Of a stretch of 64,000 bases of DNA, positions 25,964 to 35,323 are shown in pieces. The number at the start of each line of letters is the position of its first letter. Within the stretch, counting starts at the first letter, position 1. This DNA is from Actinoplanes couchii (GTDB taxonomy: Bacteria; Actinomycetota; Actinomycetes; Mycobacteriales; Micromonosporaceae), in assembly GCF_016862075.1 (NCBI RefSeq), contig NZ_BOMG01000048.1:1-64000 (forward strand), in the 5' to 3' direction. The translations under genes and the position numbers were made by a program. The notes beneath the pieces are model-generated. The model was not told the DNA's origin and did no database searches. It saw only the letters and a list, made by a program, of their open reading frames with translations.

Positions 25964-26534
25964 CGCGGGTCCGACGCATCGTCAGCACATACTCGACAAG
26001 CGAGATGAGGACGTTCTTCGTCGACTCGCGGTTACGAGCGTCGCAGCTCACCACGGGCACGTCGCTCGAGATCGCCAGAGCGTCTCGCACGTCCTGCGCG
26101 TTGTGGTACTGCATCCCGTCGAAGCAGTTTATGGCCACCAGGTACGGCAGCCTCCGATGCTCGAAGAAGTCGATGGCGGCGAAGCAGTCGGCGAGCCGAC
26201 GCGTGTCCACCATGACGACCGCACCGATCGCGCCCCGGACCAGCTCGTCCCACATGAACCAGAAACGTGTCTGACCCGGCGTACCGAAGAGGTACAGGAT
26301 CAGGTCCCGGTCGATGCTGATACGGCCGAAGTCCATGGCGACGGTGGTCGTCATCTTGCCCGGCACCTGCCGGTTGTCGTCGACACCCACACCGGCCGAG
26401 GTCATGATCGCCTCGGTGGTCAGTGGGGTGATCTCCGAGACCGACCCCACCAGCGTCGTCTTACCGACGCCGAAGCCACCGGCGATCACAATCTTCGCCG
26501 ATGTCACGCGTCCCGCAGCGGGACGGTGCGACAT
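25947..26534 (-). CDS. Conservon GTP-binding protein (CvnD-type)
   Basis: The 195-residue small GTPase-like protein has a P-loop GGFGVGKTTLVG near residues 17-28, the G3 motif FGTPGQTRFWFMW near 77-89 and SCDARN as the G5-like element. The usual NKxD is replaced by NCFDG, as is common in this family. Such proteins end actinobacterial conservons and act at the membrane with the kinase, roadblock and DUF742 partners. The ATG at 26534 follows the DUF742 stop by one base; a GTG at 26555 overlapping that gene is possible. Confidence 0.93.
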   Translation of the reverse strand: MSHRPAAGRVTSAKIVIAGGFGVGKTTLVGSVSEITPLTTEAIMTSAGVGVDDNRQVPGKMTTTVAMDFGRISIDRDLILYLFGTPGQTRFWFMWDELVRGAIGAVVMVDTRRLADCFAAIDFFEHRRLPYLVAINCFDGMQYHNAQDVRDALAISSDVPVVSCDARNRESTKNVLISLVEYVLTMRRTRATAPA

Positions 26535-26535
26535 G

Positions 26536-26919
26536 TCAGAGCCTGCGAAGTCCACTCAGCACCCTTTCCAGCAGATCCGTGCCTACCGCGTCGGTCTCGT
26601 CTTCGAGCGAGGTGGGCTCGTACACAGCGACCAGACCATCAGAGGCCATGTCCGCGACGATCACACGTGCCACACCGAGCGGCAGTTGCATGCGTGCGGC
26701 GATTTCGGCCAACGACTGAACCCGGCCGTTGTCGCACATCGCCGCGATGTACTGATGCTCGCTTCCACCCTGCCCGCGGCCCATTCCGGAACGCCCGCGC
26801 TGGGTTGTCTCGACCAGCGCTTCCAGCGCTATCTCAAGCTTCGGCCGGGTCCGACCTCGGGTCACGGCGTACGGCCTGACCAGAGCACCGGTCGGCTCAT
26901 CGCGCTCAGGCATTGTCAC
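26536..26919 (-). CDS. DUF742 protein (CvnC-type)
   Basis: A 127-residue protein with the DUF742 pattern: LVRPYAVTRGRTRP near the start, a short Gly/Arg-rich loop, and a winged-helix-like C-terminal half (SLAEIAARMQLPLGVARVIV). Family members are the third conservon component, with an unclear biochemical role that is probably DNA or partner binding. The GTG at 26919 has GGAGGGG six bases upstream, better than the TTG at 26925 or ATG at 26913. A 125-bp gap upstream could hold an internal promoter (GATAAC-like sequence). Confidence 0.93.
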   Translation of the reverse strand: MTMPERDEPTGALVRPYAVTRGRTRPKLEIALEALVETTQRGRSGMGRGQGGSEHQYIAAMCDNGRVQSLAEIAARMQLPLGVARVIVADMASDGLVAVYEPTSLEDETDAVGTDLLERVLSGLRRL

Positions 26920-27044
26920 CGTCAACCCCTCCCTCGGCCCCTCGAAGTGTATTGGTTATCAAAGCTTTCACCTGTAGCCGGCTGAGCCTACCGGGGTCGC
27001 AAAACCCCTGACAAACCCCTGGATGGTGCCAGCCCACTACCGGT

Positions 27045-27449
27045 TCAGCCCAGTACCCCGGCCGCGGACCGCGGCGCGGGGGTCAAAGCTTCGCCGACAC
27101 GGTCGACCAGGAGGGCCATCTCGTAGCCGACCTGACCGACGTCGCAGCTCCGAGCGGCCAGGACCGCGAAGGAGGAACCGTCGGAGATGGACATGAGGAA
27201 CAGGAAACCATTGTCCATCTCGACAACCGTCTGGAGGACGGCGCCACCCTCGAAGCAACGCGCGGCGCCCTGCGTCAGGCTTACCAGGCCGGACGCGATG
27301 GCCGCCAACTGGTCGGCGCGGTCACGCGGGAGGTCTCGCGACGACGCCAGGAGCAGCCCGTCGGCGGAGACGGCGATCGCATGCGCGACCCCGGGAACGC
27401 GATCGGCGAAGTTGGCCAGAAGCCAACCCAGATCCTGCGTAGATGTCAT
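27045..27449 (-). CDS. Roadblock/LC7 domain protein (CvnB-type)
   Basis: A 134-residue single-domain protein with the roadblock/LC7 fold: DLGWLLANFADRVPGV, the AIAVSADGLLLASSR strand turn, and GFLFLMSISDGSSFAVLAA. It resembles MglB-like partners that regulate small GTPases, and the GTPase here is two genes downstream. Its ATG overlaps the sensor kinase stop by four bases (ATGA), so the two are co-translated. Confidence 0.95.
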   Translation of the reverse strand: MTSTQDLGWLLANFADRVPGVAHAIAVSADGLLLASSRDLPRDRADQLAAIASGLVSLTQGAARCFEGGAVLQTVVEMDNGFLFLMSISDGSSFAVLAARSCDVGQVGYEMALLVDRVGEALTPAPRSAAGVLG

Positions 27450-30400
27450 GCCTCATGCTCCTTGCCAGCCTGCGAGGGCTGCTGCCCTCCCGGAGTGTCC
27501 TCCAGGTTGGTCGATTGTTCCTTGGTGCGACCACGTGCCACACCACGGTGGTAAGCGGACAGGAGACCGCGAACCCCCTCAGGTGTACGACGCTGGACCG
27601 AGGTACCGGCCCGCTCGACACCACCGGGGACGAGTTGAGCCATCGGCTTACGCTTCGGCAGACCCGCCGTGGTGGTGGCGTCGATCGGTGCCTCAGCCGC
27701 CTGACGGGCGGCCTGCCATCCGTCGTCAGCCGCGGTACGCCACGGGTTGGCCGCAGGGGCTTCCCCACTCCCGTAGGCCGCGGGAGCGGCCGCCGGTGCA
27801 CCAACAGTAGCGGCATCGAAGTCCCGAATCTCGGGCACCGGCACCTGCTGTGGTACGGGGGGAGCGCTCCGGGTCGGCTCGCCGGTCGGGATCCGCTGCG
27901 AGACGACCGATTCGTCGCCCACACCGGAGACCTTGGGACGGGCCGGCTCGGTCGACGTGACGAACCACGCCGACTCCAACTCCCGGAAGATCGGCAGTTC
28001 CATCGTCTCGTCCGCGAACGGAGCCGCGCCCTCACGGGCCGACGCCATCTGCGCGGCGGCAGTGGCCTGGGCCTCTGCCGGATCCCGGACGTCCGCCGGC
28101 GGCGCCGAGTTCGGCATCACCGGGATGGTCTGCGGGTTGATCGGCGGAGTCACCTGCGGCTGCGGCTCGAAGTTCTCCGGGCGGAACCGCGGGATCTCGG
28201 CAGTCATGTCGAGCGCGGCGGCCAGGTTCTCCGGCACGTGCGGGGTGACGTCGCGTTCCGCGGCGACCGGCGGCCAGGCCGGCGGCGCCGAGGCGAACGG
28301 GTTACGGTCGGCCGGTGAGATCGGCTGGGCCGACACCGGTTCGGCCGGCGGCGCGGAGTACGGCGCTGCCGACACCGGCGGAAGGGCCGGCGAGACCGGA
28401 GGCGCCGAGACCGGCGGAACCGGGGGTGCCGAGACCGGCGGCGTGAACGAGTTCGGGTTGGCCGGGAGCTGACGCGGGATGGTCGCGCCGAACCCGCCGC
28501 CGTCACCCTGGGGCTGGAAGTCCCCACCGTTGCGGCGCTGAGCCAGGTCGTCGAGACCGGCGAAGCCCTGCGGGCCGGACGGCAACGGCGGGATGACCTC
28601 GTTGCTACGCGGACCGTGGAACCCGTTCGGTGCGCCGCCACCGAAGCCGTTGGAGGAACCCCCGCCGAAGCCGTTGGAGGAGCCGCCACCGAACCCGTTG
28701 GACGAGCCGCCGAAACCGTTGCTGTTGCCGGCGTTGAAGCCGCCGAAGCCGGACGGCGCCGCGCCGGTGAGGTCGGACCACGCCGGGACCGAACCGTTGG
28801 AGCCGTTCGAACCGCCGTTGTGACCGTTCGACCCGTTGTAGCCGCCGCTCTCCAGAGCGAGGGGCTCGCCGAAGCCGGGCATCCCGGAGCCGGGACCGCC
28901 GTCGAAGGCGCTCCGCCCACCGGGCAGACCCTGGACCGGCGCGGACGCGCCGCTGGCCAGCACCGAGACGGGCAGGCCCACCTCGGCGACGGTGCCGCGC
29001 TCGCGGTCGGCCGGCCGGAGCTCGACCCGGACCGCGTGCCGGCTTGCCAGCCGGGCGACCACGACCAGGCCCATCATCCGGGAGACGGCGACGTCCACCG
29101 TGGGCGGGTTGGCGAGCCGCTCGTTGAGGTCGCGGAGCTGCTCCCGGCTGATGCCGATGCCGTGGTCCTCGACCGTCAGCACGGCGTTGTCACCGACGCG
29201 CCGGGCCTCGACCAGGACGTTGGAGTTCGGCGGGGAGAACGCGGTCGCGTTGTCGAAGAGCTCGGCGACCAGGTGGACCATGTCGTTCACGGCGTGTGCC
29301 GCGACCTCGATGTCCCGGTCGATCATGCCGAACTCGATGCGCGTGTAGTGCTCGACCTCGGACTGCGCGGCACGGAGCACGTCGATCAGGGCGGCCGGCT
29401 CCCGCTGCACACGGGTCGAGTCGGCACCCGCGAGAACCAGGAGGTTCTCGTCGTTACGGCGCATTCGGGTGGCCAGGTGGTCGAGCTGGAAGAGCTCGGC
29501 CAGACGGTCCGGGTCCTCCTCGCCGCGCTCCAGCCGGTCCAGGTGACCGATGAGCCGGTCGACCAGGATCTGCGAACGGCGGGCCAGGTTGACGAACATC
29601 GTCGCGACGGAGGCACGCAGTGCGGCCTGCTCCGCGGCGGTACGTACCGCCTCGAGGTGAACCGCGTTGAACGCCTCGGTCACCTGCCCGAACTCGTCCC
29701 GGCTGCGTACCGGAAGTGGTTCGGCGATCTGGTCGGCGACCTGTGCCGGGGTGAGCGACGCGGACAGCGCCGGGTCACGCAGCCGGCTGACCGCGTGCGG
29801 CAGGCCGAACTGGGCGACCGCGAGGGCACCCTGACGCAGCTCACGGAGCGAGCGCGCCATCGAGCGGGCGACCAACCACGCGAACAGGATGGCCAGGAGC
29901 AGCATGCCGAGCAGGATGCTGGTCTCCAGGAAGACGTCCTGGTTCGTCTTGTTCCGCAGGGTCGTCGCCTGGTCCACGATCTTCTTGTCGAACTCGACCT
30001 CGACCTGGCGGAACAACTCGTTGTAGCCGGCCAGGTCCTGCTCCCACTCCGCGGAGGAGAACGGGATGGCGGAGGCGTTGTTGCCCTGGAGCGCCATCAG
30101 CGGCGTGATCCAGTTTTCCGCGGCCTGGCGTTTCGGCCCGGTCACGGTGTTGTTGAAGTAGTCCGTCTCCTGGGTGGTACCGACCGCGGTGAGGGTCTCC
30201 TCAGCGAGCTGGTAACCGGTCTGCGTCTCCAGGAAGCGGGCGCGCAGGCCGTTCGTGAGCGCCTTGGCGTCCACGATCTCCTGCCCGATGTACCGCTCCT
30301 CGGCGACGTAGTTCTTGGCCCGGGCCACCGCGGCCACGACCCGGAGCCGTTCGCTCAGGTCCTGGTTGTTGGCGAGCTGTGCGGAAATCTCGCGGACCTG

Positions 30401-30943
30401 GAGAAGGTCGTTGATCAGCGAGTCGTAGGTGGTGAGGACGTTGGACACGTCCTCATCGCCCTTGGCGACCCGGCTGCGGAAGGTGGGCAGGTCCTCGAGG
30501 TTGCGCTCGAGGCGCACGAGCAGGTCGCCGACGCTGTCCGGGATGTCTTCGAGGGCAGCCTTCTGCTGGACGTACGGCACCTTGGCCGTATCGACCTCAC
30601 CGTGCTCCTTGCTGTAGCGCTCGACGGCGGTCTTGAAGGTGGCGGAAGTCTTGGAAGCGACCTGCACCTTCGTGATGATCACGCCGTAGGTGCGCTCGGT
30701 CTGCAGGTGGTCGACCAGACCACCGGAGGCTTCGGAGAGCACCGCGAGGGTGCGAGCGCGCTCCGCGTTACTGGCTTCTTCGATGTGGTCAACCAGACCG
30801 TTGACACCGACGATGATGGTCGCCACCGTCGGGACCAACATGATCAGGCCAAGTTTGGACCAGATCGGCAGGTCTCGAAGTCGACTCGCGGGTCGACTGA
30901 GACGCGACATGACGCCGTTCGCGCTACTGGGGCGCTTGCTCAC
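27446..30943 (-). CDS. Nitrate/nitrite-sensor-type histidine kinase (CvnA-type)
   Basis: The 1165-residue membrane kinase has a first helix near residues 31-51, an outside helical NIT-type sensor to ~340, a second helix (SILLGMLLLAILFAWLVA), a HAMP region, a DHp-like segment with LDHLATRMRRNDENLLVL, and a HATPase domain (ELFDNATAFSPPNSNV, VEDHGIGIS). A ~500-residue Gly/Asn- then Pro-rich tail follows, ending in SAWF, AGLPKRKPMAQLVPG and YHRGVARGR blocks. The GTG at 30943 has AGGAGGA seven bases upstream. It leads the conservon. NIT ligand binding is inferred from family only. Confidence 0.92.
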   Translation of the reverse strand: MSKRPSSANGVMSRLSRPASRLRDLPIWSKLGLIMLVPTVATIIVGVNGLVDHIEEASNAERARTLAVLSEASGGLVDHLQTERTYGVIITKVQVASKTSATFKTAVERYSKEHGEVDTAKVPYVQQKAALEDIPDSVGDLLVRLERNLEDLPTFRSRVAKGDEDVSNVLTTYDSLINDLLQVREISAQLANNQDLSERLRVVAAVARAKNYVAEERYIGQEIVDAKALTNGLRARFLETQTGYQLAEETLTAVGTTQETDYFNNTVTGPKRQAAENWITPLMALQGNNASAIPFSSAEWEQDLAGYNELFRQVEVEFDKKIVDQATTLRNKTNQDVFLETSILLGMLLLAILFAWLVARSMARSLRELRQGALAVAQFGLPHAVSRLRDPALSASLTPAQVADQIAEPLPVRSRDEFGQVTEAFNAVHLEAVRTAAEQAALRASVATMFVNLARRSQILVDRLIGHLDRLERGEEDPDRLAELFQLDHLATRMRRNDENLLVLAGADSTRVQREPAALIDVLRAAQSEVEHYTRIEFGMIDRDIEVAAHAVNDMVHLVAELFDNATAFSPPNSNVLVEARRVGDNAVLTVEDHGIGISREQLRDLNERLANPPTVDVAVSRMMGLVVVARLASRHAVRVELRPADRERGTVAEVGLPVSVLASGASAPVQGLPGGRSAFDGGPGSGMPGFGEPLALESGGYNGSNGHNGGSNGSNGSVPAWSDLTGAAPSGFGGFNAGNSNGFGGSSNGFGGGSSNGFGGGSSNGFGGGAPNGFHGPRSNEVIPPLPSGPQGFAGLDDLAQRRNGGDFQPQGDGGGFGATIPRQLPANPNSFTPPVSAPPVPPVSAPPVSPALPPVSAAPYSAPPAEPVSAQPISPADRNPFASAPPAWPPVAAERDVTPHVPENLAAALDMTAEIPRFRPENFEPQPQVTPPINPQTIPVMPNSAPPADVRDPAEAQATAAAQMASAREGAAPFADETMELPIFRELESAWFVTSTEPARPKVSGVGDESVVSQRIPTGEPTRSAPPVPQQVPVPEIRDFDAATVGAPAAAPAAYGSGEAPAANPWRTAADDGWQAARQAAEAPIDATTTAGLPKRKPMAQLVPGGVERAGTSVQRRTPEGVRGLLSAYHRGVARGRTKEQSTNLEDTPGGQQPSQAGKEHEA

Positions 30944-31396
30944 GTCACCGTCCTCCTGATTCGGGCCCGGCTTTCGGCTCGCCGGACACCGCACACGGCC
31001 GACTCGCCGACGTCGGGCCCCCGAGATTCCATCACGACAAGTGTCAAAGAGAAAGAGCAGGCTGACACGGACCGGTTGTGTGACGCGATGTTGCAACCTC
31101 GTAGTTGGACATCGCCGGTCTCAATATCACTACCTGTGGAACTGCACATCTCTCAAGGTCACTTCGTAGGTCGGCGCAGCGTTGGGGGGTGGATGCAGGC
31201 CGACCGGGTCCCGATCGTAGTCGATCGCGATAGAAGTGACGATGACTCGGTTCCCCGCGATCGGCAAGGTGCGACGCCAGAGTATGCCGACTTTGCAGGC
31301 GCCAGTCCAGCCGAACGTCGGGGCACCAGAGGCGGACGGTCGATTTCTTTTGACGTACGTTCGTTCAGATCCGGATATAACCTGACATGCCGGATA
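30944..31396. other. Intergenic region upstream of the conservon
   Basis: This 453-bp gap lies between the sensor kinase start and the adenosine deaminase stop, both minus strand. On the minus strand TTGAGA (near 31150) is followed 17-18 bases later by TAGTGA, a possible kinase promoter with a leader near 180 bases. A short hairpin at 31381-31401 overlaps the adenosine deaminase stop. I see no gene. Confidence 0.4.
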
Positions 31397-32518
31397 TCAG
31401 GCCAGCAGCTTGGCGTACGCCGGCTTGATCACTTCATTGATCAGAACGAGACGTTCGTCGTACGGGATGAACGCGGATTTCATGGCGTTGATGGTCAACC
31501 ACTGCAACTCCGCCCATCCCCAGCCGAACGACTCGGTCAGCAACGTCATCTCGCGGGACATGGACGTACCGCTCATCAATCGGTTGTCGGTGTTGACCGT
31601 GACGCGGAAGCGGAGATCGTGCAGGAGCTTGATCGGGTGTTCGGCGATCGACGGCGCGGCACCGGTCTGCACGTTGGAGGACGGGCACAGCTCGAGCGGG
31701 ATGCGCTTGTCCCGGACGTACGCCGCGAGCCGCCCGAGCACCGGCGGGGCGGCCTGGGTGCCACCGGTCGCCGTCGGGGCGCTCGGGGTGTCCGCGGTGA
31801 CCGTGATGTCGTCGACCAGGCGCACGCCGTGCCCGAGCCGGTCCGCGCCGCACCACTGGATCGCCTGCCAGATCGACGGCAGGCCGAAGGCCTCACCGGC
31901 GTGGATGGTGAAGTGGAAGTTCTCCCGCTGCAGGTACTCGAAGGCGTCCAGGTGCCGGGTGGGAGGGAAGCCGGCCTCGGCGCCGGCGATGTCGAACCCG
32001 ACCACACCGGTGTCCCGGTAGCGGACCGCCAGCTCGGCGATCTCCTGGGACCGGGCGGCGTGCCGCATCGCGGTGAGCAGGGTGCCGACCCGGATCGGCG
32101 TGCCGTTCGCCGCTGCCTCGGCGGAGCCCTCCCGCAGACCGGCGTGCACCGCCTCGACCACCTGGTCCAGGGTCAGACCGCCCTCCAGGTGCTGTTCCGG
32201 GGCGTAGCGGACCTCGGCGTAGACGACACCGTCGGCGGCCAGGTCGAGGGCGCACTCCTTGGCGACCCGGTGCAGGCCCTCCTCGGTCTGCATGACCGCC
32301 ACGGTGTGCGCGAAGGTCTCCAGGTACCGTTCCAGCGAGCCGGAGTCGGCGGCCGCGACGAACCACTCGCCGAGTCGCTCCGGGTCCGTGGACGGCAGCT
32401 CGTGACCGACCGCCGCGGCCAGCTCGACGATGGTGCCCGGCCGCAGGCCACCGTCCAGATGGTCGTGGAGGAGGACCTTCGGCGCCTTGATGATGTCGGA
32501 GTGTGCGATGCCAACCAT
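31397..32518 (-). CDS. add: Adenosine deaminase
   Basis: The 373-residue enzyme deaminates adenosine or deoxyadenosine to inosine. Zinc ligands HDHLDGG are at residues 18-24, HAGE near 204-207 and VNTDNR near 300; the catalytic Glu is in HAGE. LCPSSNVQT is the usual conserved block. It is cytoplasmic and of normal length. It is followed upstream, on the opposite strand, by the RlmA-like gene across 26 bp. With cdd, deoA and the BMP/ABC transporter it forms a nucleoside-salvage cluster. Confidence 0.95.
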   Translation of the reverse strand: MVGIAHSDIIKAPKVLLHDHLDGGLRPGTIVELAAAVGHELPSTDPERLGEWFVAAADSGSLERYLETFAHTVAVMQTEEGLHRVAKECALDLAADGVVYAEVRYAPEQHLEGGLTLDQVVEAVHAGLREGSAEAAANGTPIRVGTLLTAMRHAARSQEIAELAVRYRDTGVVGFDIAGAEAGFPPTRHLDAFEYLQRENFHFTIHAGEAFGLPSIWQAIQWCGADRLGHGVRLVDDITVTADTPSAPTATGGTQAAPPVLGRLAAYVRDKRIPLELCPSSNVQTGAAPSIAEHPIKLLHDLRFRVTVNTDNRLMSGTSMSREMTLLTESFGWGWAELQWLTINAMKSAFIPYDERLVLINEVIKPAYAKLLA

Positions 32519-32544
32519 CAGAAGAGCCTAGAGGGAATCGTCCG

Positions 32545-33351
32545 ATGATCGACGCGGTAGTTGCGTTTCTGCGGTGCCCGGTGTGCCACAACACGGTGAC
32601 CAGGCAGGATCGGACACTGCGGTGCCCGCGGGGCCACAGCTTCGACATGGCGAAGCAGGGTTACGCCGACCTCAGCGGCGGACGGCTGCCGCACACCGGG
32701 GACAGCGCCGAGATGGTCGCCGACCGGGCCGGCTTCCTGGCCGCCGGGCACTACGGGTTCATCGCCGACGCCCTGACGGCCGGCGCGCCGGAAACAGCAG
32801 GTCTGGTGGTGGACGCCGGGACCGGCACCGGCGACTACCTGGCCCGGTTCCTGGACGGGTCGCCGGAAGCAATCGGTCTCGGACTCGACGTCTCCAAACC
32901 GGCACTGCGGCGGGCCGCCCGGGCGCATCACCGGGCCGCGGCCGCGCTGGCCGACCTGTGGCGTCCACTTCCGGTCGCGGACGGGGCGGCCTCGGTGATC
33001 CTGAACGTCTTCGCGCCCCGTAACGGGCCGGAGTTCCACCGGATCCTGCGGCCGGCCGGGCTGCTGCTGGTGGTCACCCCGGCCGCCGACCACCTGACCG
33101 AGCTGATCAGCGGGTACGGGTTGATCCAGGTCGACCCGGAGAAGGCGGCCCGGGTCAGTGGCAGTCTCGGCGAGCACTTCACCGCGATCGCCACCGCCGG
33201 GCACCGCCGGGAGCTGAAGCTGACCGCGGCCGAGGCGCGCACCCTGATCGGCATGACCCCCAGCGCCCGCCACGTGCCCGCGGACACTCTGCCCACAGTG
33301 GACGTCACGGTGACCGCCGCGGTGGACGTGACGGCCTATCAGCGGCGCTGA
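32545..33351 (+). CDS. RlmA/TlrB-type 23S rRNA (guanine-N1) methyltransferase homologue
   Basis: A 268-residue protein with a four-Cys/His N-terminal zinc element (CPVCHNTV, then CPRGHSFD) near residues 11-34, and a class I SAM-binding domain opening VVDAGTGTGDYLARFL. NVFAPRNGPEFHRIL matches the RlmA family. These enzymes methylate a guanine in 23S rRNA hairpin 35, and some give macrolide resistance; which base is modified here is unknown. The ATG follows GAGGGA. It is divergent from add. Confidence 0.87.
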   Translation: MIDAVVAFLRCPVCHNTVTRQDRTLRCPRGHSFDMAKQGYADLSGGRLPHTGDSAEMVADRAGFLAAGHYGFIADALTAGAPETAGLVVDAGTGTGDYLARFLDGSPEAIGLGLDVSKPALRRAARAHHRAAAALADLWRPLPVADGAASVILNVFAPRNGPEFHRILRPAGLLLVVTPAADHLTELISGYGLIQVDPEKAARVSGSLGEHFTAIATAGHRRELKLTAAEARTLIGMTPSARHVPADTLPTVDVTVTAAVDVTAYQRR

Positions 33352-33358
33352 CGGCCCC

Positions 33359-34039
33359 TCAGACGGAGAGGTCGACCTCTTCCCATTCGGGGGGCACGTC
33401 GTGGTACGGCCCGGTGAAGATGACCGCCCACTCCAGCGCCCACCGGCGCTGCCCGATGGCGTTGCCGTCCACGTCGCCGGGCAGTGACCGCCCGCTCTGC
33501 TCCGCCTCCTGGAACGCCCAGTCCAGGCAGTAGTAGAGATCGAGCAGCACGGCGGCCTCGGCCGGATCCCGGATCGCCATCAGCGACCGGGACCGCCAGC
33601 TGGTGAAACTCTCCCCGGCGGGCAGGTCCGGCATCTGGGCCATCATCCGGTCGTCCGGCGGGACCGTCGGGTCCAGGTGCCGACTCAGGCCGAGCAGCCA
33701 AGCCAGCGCGAAGACGGCGTCGTGGTGCAGCACGAAGGAGCGGTGGTCGCCCTTCGCGCCGATCACGAACTGCCACTCCGGCGGGGTGACCAGCTCGACC
33801 AGGTGGGAGCCGAGCAGCCAGCTCATCGCCGCCTCGGTGGGCATGCCGAAACACCTGGCGACGACGACGTGCAGAATCGCGGCCCGGGCTTCCAGCTCGG
33901 CGACCGGGCGCAGCTCGACCGTGTCGCCCTGCTCCCACACCAGCGGAAACGCCAGCGGGGGCAGGGGCAGGCCGAGCCGCGCCAGTTCGTCGAGACTTGC
34001 CTCGCGGACCGCACGGGGGTCGGGGGCGGCCTTAATCAT
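33359..34039 (-). CDS. DUF4272 domain-containing protein
   Basis: A 226-residue soluble protein. EARAAILHVVVARCFGMPTE, then WQFVIGAKGDHRSFVLHHDAVFALAWLLG and a C-terminal WALEWAVIF agree with DUF4272 as I know it, a family of unknown function. Its ATG lies six bases after the deoA stop with little SD, so it may be the last gene of the cdd-deoA run. The RlmA-like gene ends seven bases away in the opposite direction. Confidence 0.75.
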   Translation of the reverse strand: MIKAAPDPRAVREASLDELARLGLPLPPLAFPLVWEQGDTVELRPVAELEARAAILHVVVARCFGMPTEAAMSWLLGSHLVELVTPPEWQFVIGAKGDHRSFVLHHDAVFALAWLLGLSRHLDPTVPPDDRMMAQMPDLPAGESFTSWRSRSLMAIRDPAEAAVLLDLYYCLDWAFQEAEQSGRSLPGDVDGNAIGQRRWALEWAVIFTGPYHDVPPEWEEVDLSV

Positions 34040-34045
34040 GGCGGT

Positions 34046-35323
34046 TCAGGCTATGCGGTCGAGCAGAAGCGGAACAGGGGAGGTGGCCTCCGCCCCGAGG
34101 ACGATCGCCCCGGCCGCGTCGGCGCGGGCCACCGGGATCCGGGACTCGTCGTCGGCGCGCAGTTCGAGCAGCACGTCACCGGCCTTGACCCGGTCGCCCG
34201 GGCGGACCTTGAGCTGCACCCCGGCGCCGAAGCTGACCGGGTCCTCCTTGCGGGCCCGGCCGGCGCCGAGGCGCCAGGCGGCGATCCCGATGCCGTACGC
34301 GTCGACCGAGGTCACCACACCGTCCTCGGTGGCCCGCAGCACCTCGGTGTGCGCAGCGGTCGGCAGTGGCGCGTCCGGGTCGCCGCCCTGTGCCTGGATC
34401 ATCGCCCGCCAGGTGTCCATCGCCTGCCCACTGGCCAGCACCTTCTCCGGGTCGGCGTCGACTCCGGCGGCGGCCAGCATCTCCCGGGCCAGAGCCAGCG
34501 TGAGTTCCACCACATCGGACGGTCCGCCGCCGGCCAGGACCTCCACCGACTCGGCCACCTCGTTGGCGTTGCCGACGGCGAGACCGAGCGGGGTGCTCAT
34601 GTCGGTCAGCAGCGCGACCGTGGTGACGCCGCTGTCCTTGCCCAGCTGGACCATGGTCCGGGCCAGCTCCTGCGCGGTGGCGAGGTCCTTCATGAACGCG
34701 CCGGTGCCGACCTTCACGTCCAGCACCAGCGCGCCGGTGCCCTCGGCGATCTTCTTGCTCATGATCGAGCTGGCGATCAGCGGGATGGCCTCGACGGTGC
34801 CGGTGACGTCGCGCAGCGCGTACAGCTTGCGGTCGGCCGGGGCCAGGCCCTCGCCGGCCGCGCAGATGACCGCGCCGATCTCCTGCAGCTGGCTCTTGAA
34901 CTGGTCGTTGGAGATCCGGGCCTGCCAGCCCGCGATCGACTCCAGTTTGTCCAGGGTGCCGCCGGTGTGGCCCAGCCCGCGGCCGGACAGCTGCGGCACG
35001 GCCACGCCGCACGCGGCGACCAGCGGGGTCAGCGGCAGCGTGATCTTGTCGCCGACACCGCCGGTGGAGTGCTTGTCGGCGGTCGGCCGGGTCACCGCGG
35101 AGAGGTCCAGTCGCTCCCCGCTGGCGATCATGGCGGCCGTCCAGCGGGCGATCTCGGCGGGCGTCATGCCCCGCAGCAGGATCGCCATGGCCAGGGCCGA
35201 CATCTGCTCGTCGGCGACGACGCCCTTGGTGTAGGCGTCCACCACCCAGTCGATCTGGGCATCGGACAGGACCTGCCCGTCCCGCTTGGCGCGGATCACG
35301 TCCACGGCGGCGAAAGCACTCAC
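34046..35323 (-). CDS. deoA: Thymidine phosphorylase
   Basis: The 425-residue enzyme cleaves thymidine or deoxyuridine with phosphate to base and deoxyribose-1-phosphate. The signature SGRGLGHTGGTLDKLES is near residue 112, the phosphate site KHSTGGVGDK near 84-93, and a barrel-sandwich lipoyl-like C-terminus (RPGDRVKAGDVLLEL) is present. The GTG at 35323 overlaps the cdd stop by four bases (GTGA) and has GAAGGAAG upstream, so translation is coupled. Confidence 0.95.
   Translation of the reverse strand: MSAFAAVDVIRAKRDGQVLSDAQIDWVVDAYTKGVVADEQMSALAMAILLRGMTPAEIARWTAAMIASGERLDLSAVTRPTADKHSTGGVGDKITLPLTPLVAACGVAVPQLSGRGLGHTGGTLDKLESIAGWQARISNDQFKSQLQEIGAVICAAGEGLAPADRKLYALRDVTGTVEAIPLIASSIMSKKIAEGTGALVLDVKVGTGAFMKDLATAQELARTMVQLGKDSGVTTVALLTDMSTPLGLAVGNANEVAESVEVLAGGGPSDVVELTLALAREMLAAAGVDADPEKVLASGQAMDTWRAMIQAQGGDPDAPLPTAAHTEVLRATEDGVVTSVDAYGIGIAAWRLGAGRARKEDPVSFGAGVQLKVRPGDRVKAGDVLLELRADDESRIPVARADAAGAIVLGAEATSPVPLLLDRIA

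Noticed and set aside
28616..32548. A 1310-codon plus-strand open frame across the conservon kinase and adenosine deaminase genes
   Set aside because: It is antisense to two clearly recognised genes, has no domain or SD, and arises from high GC with few stops.
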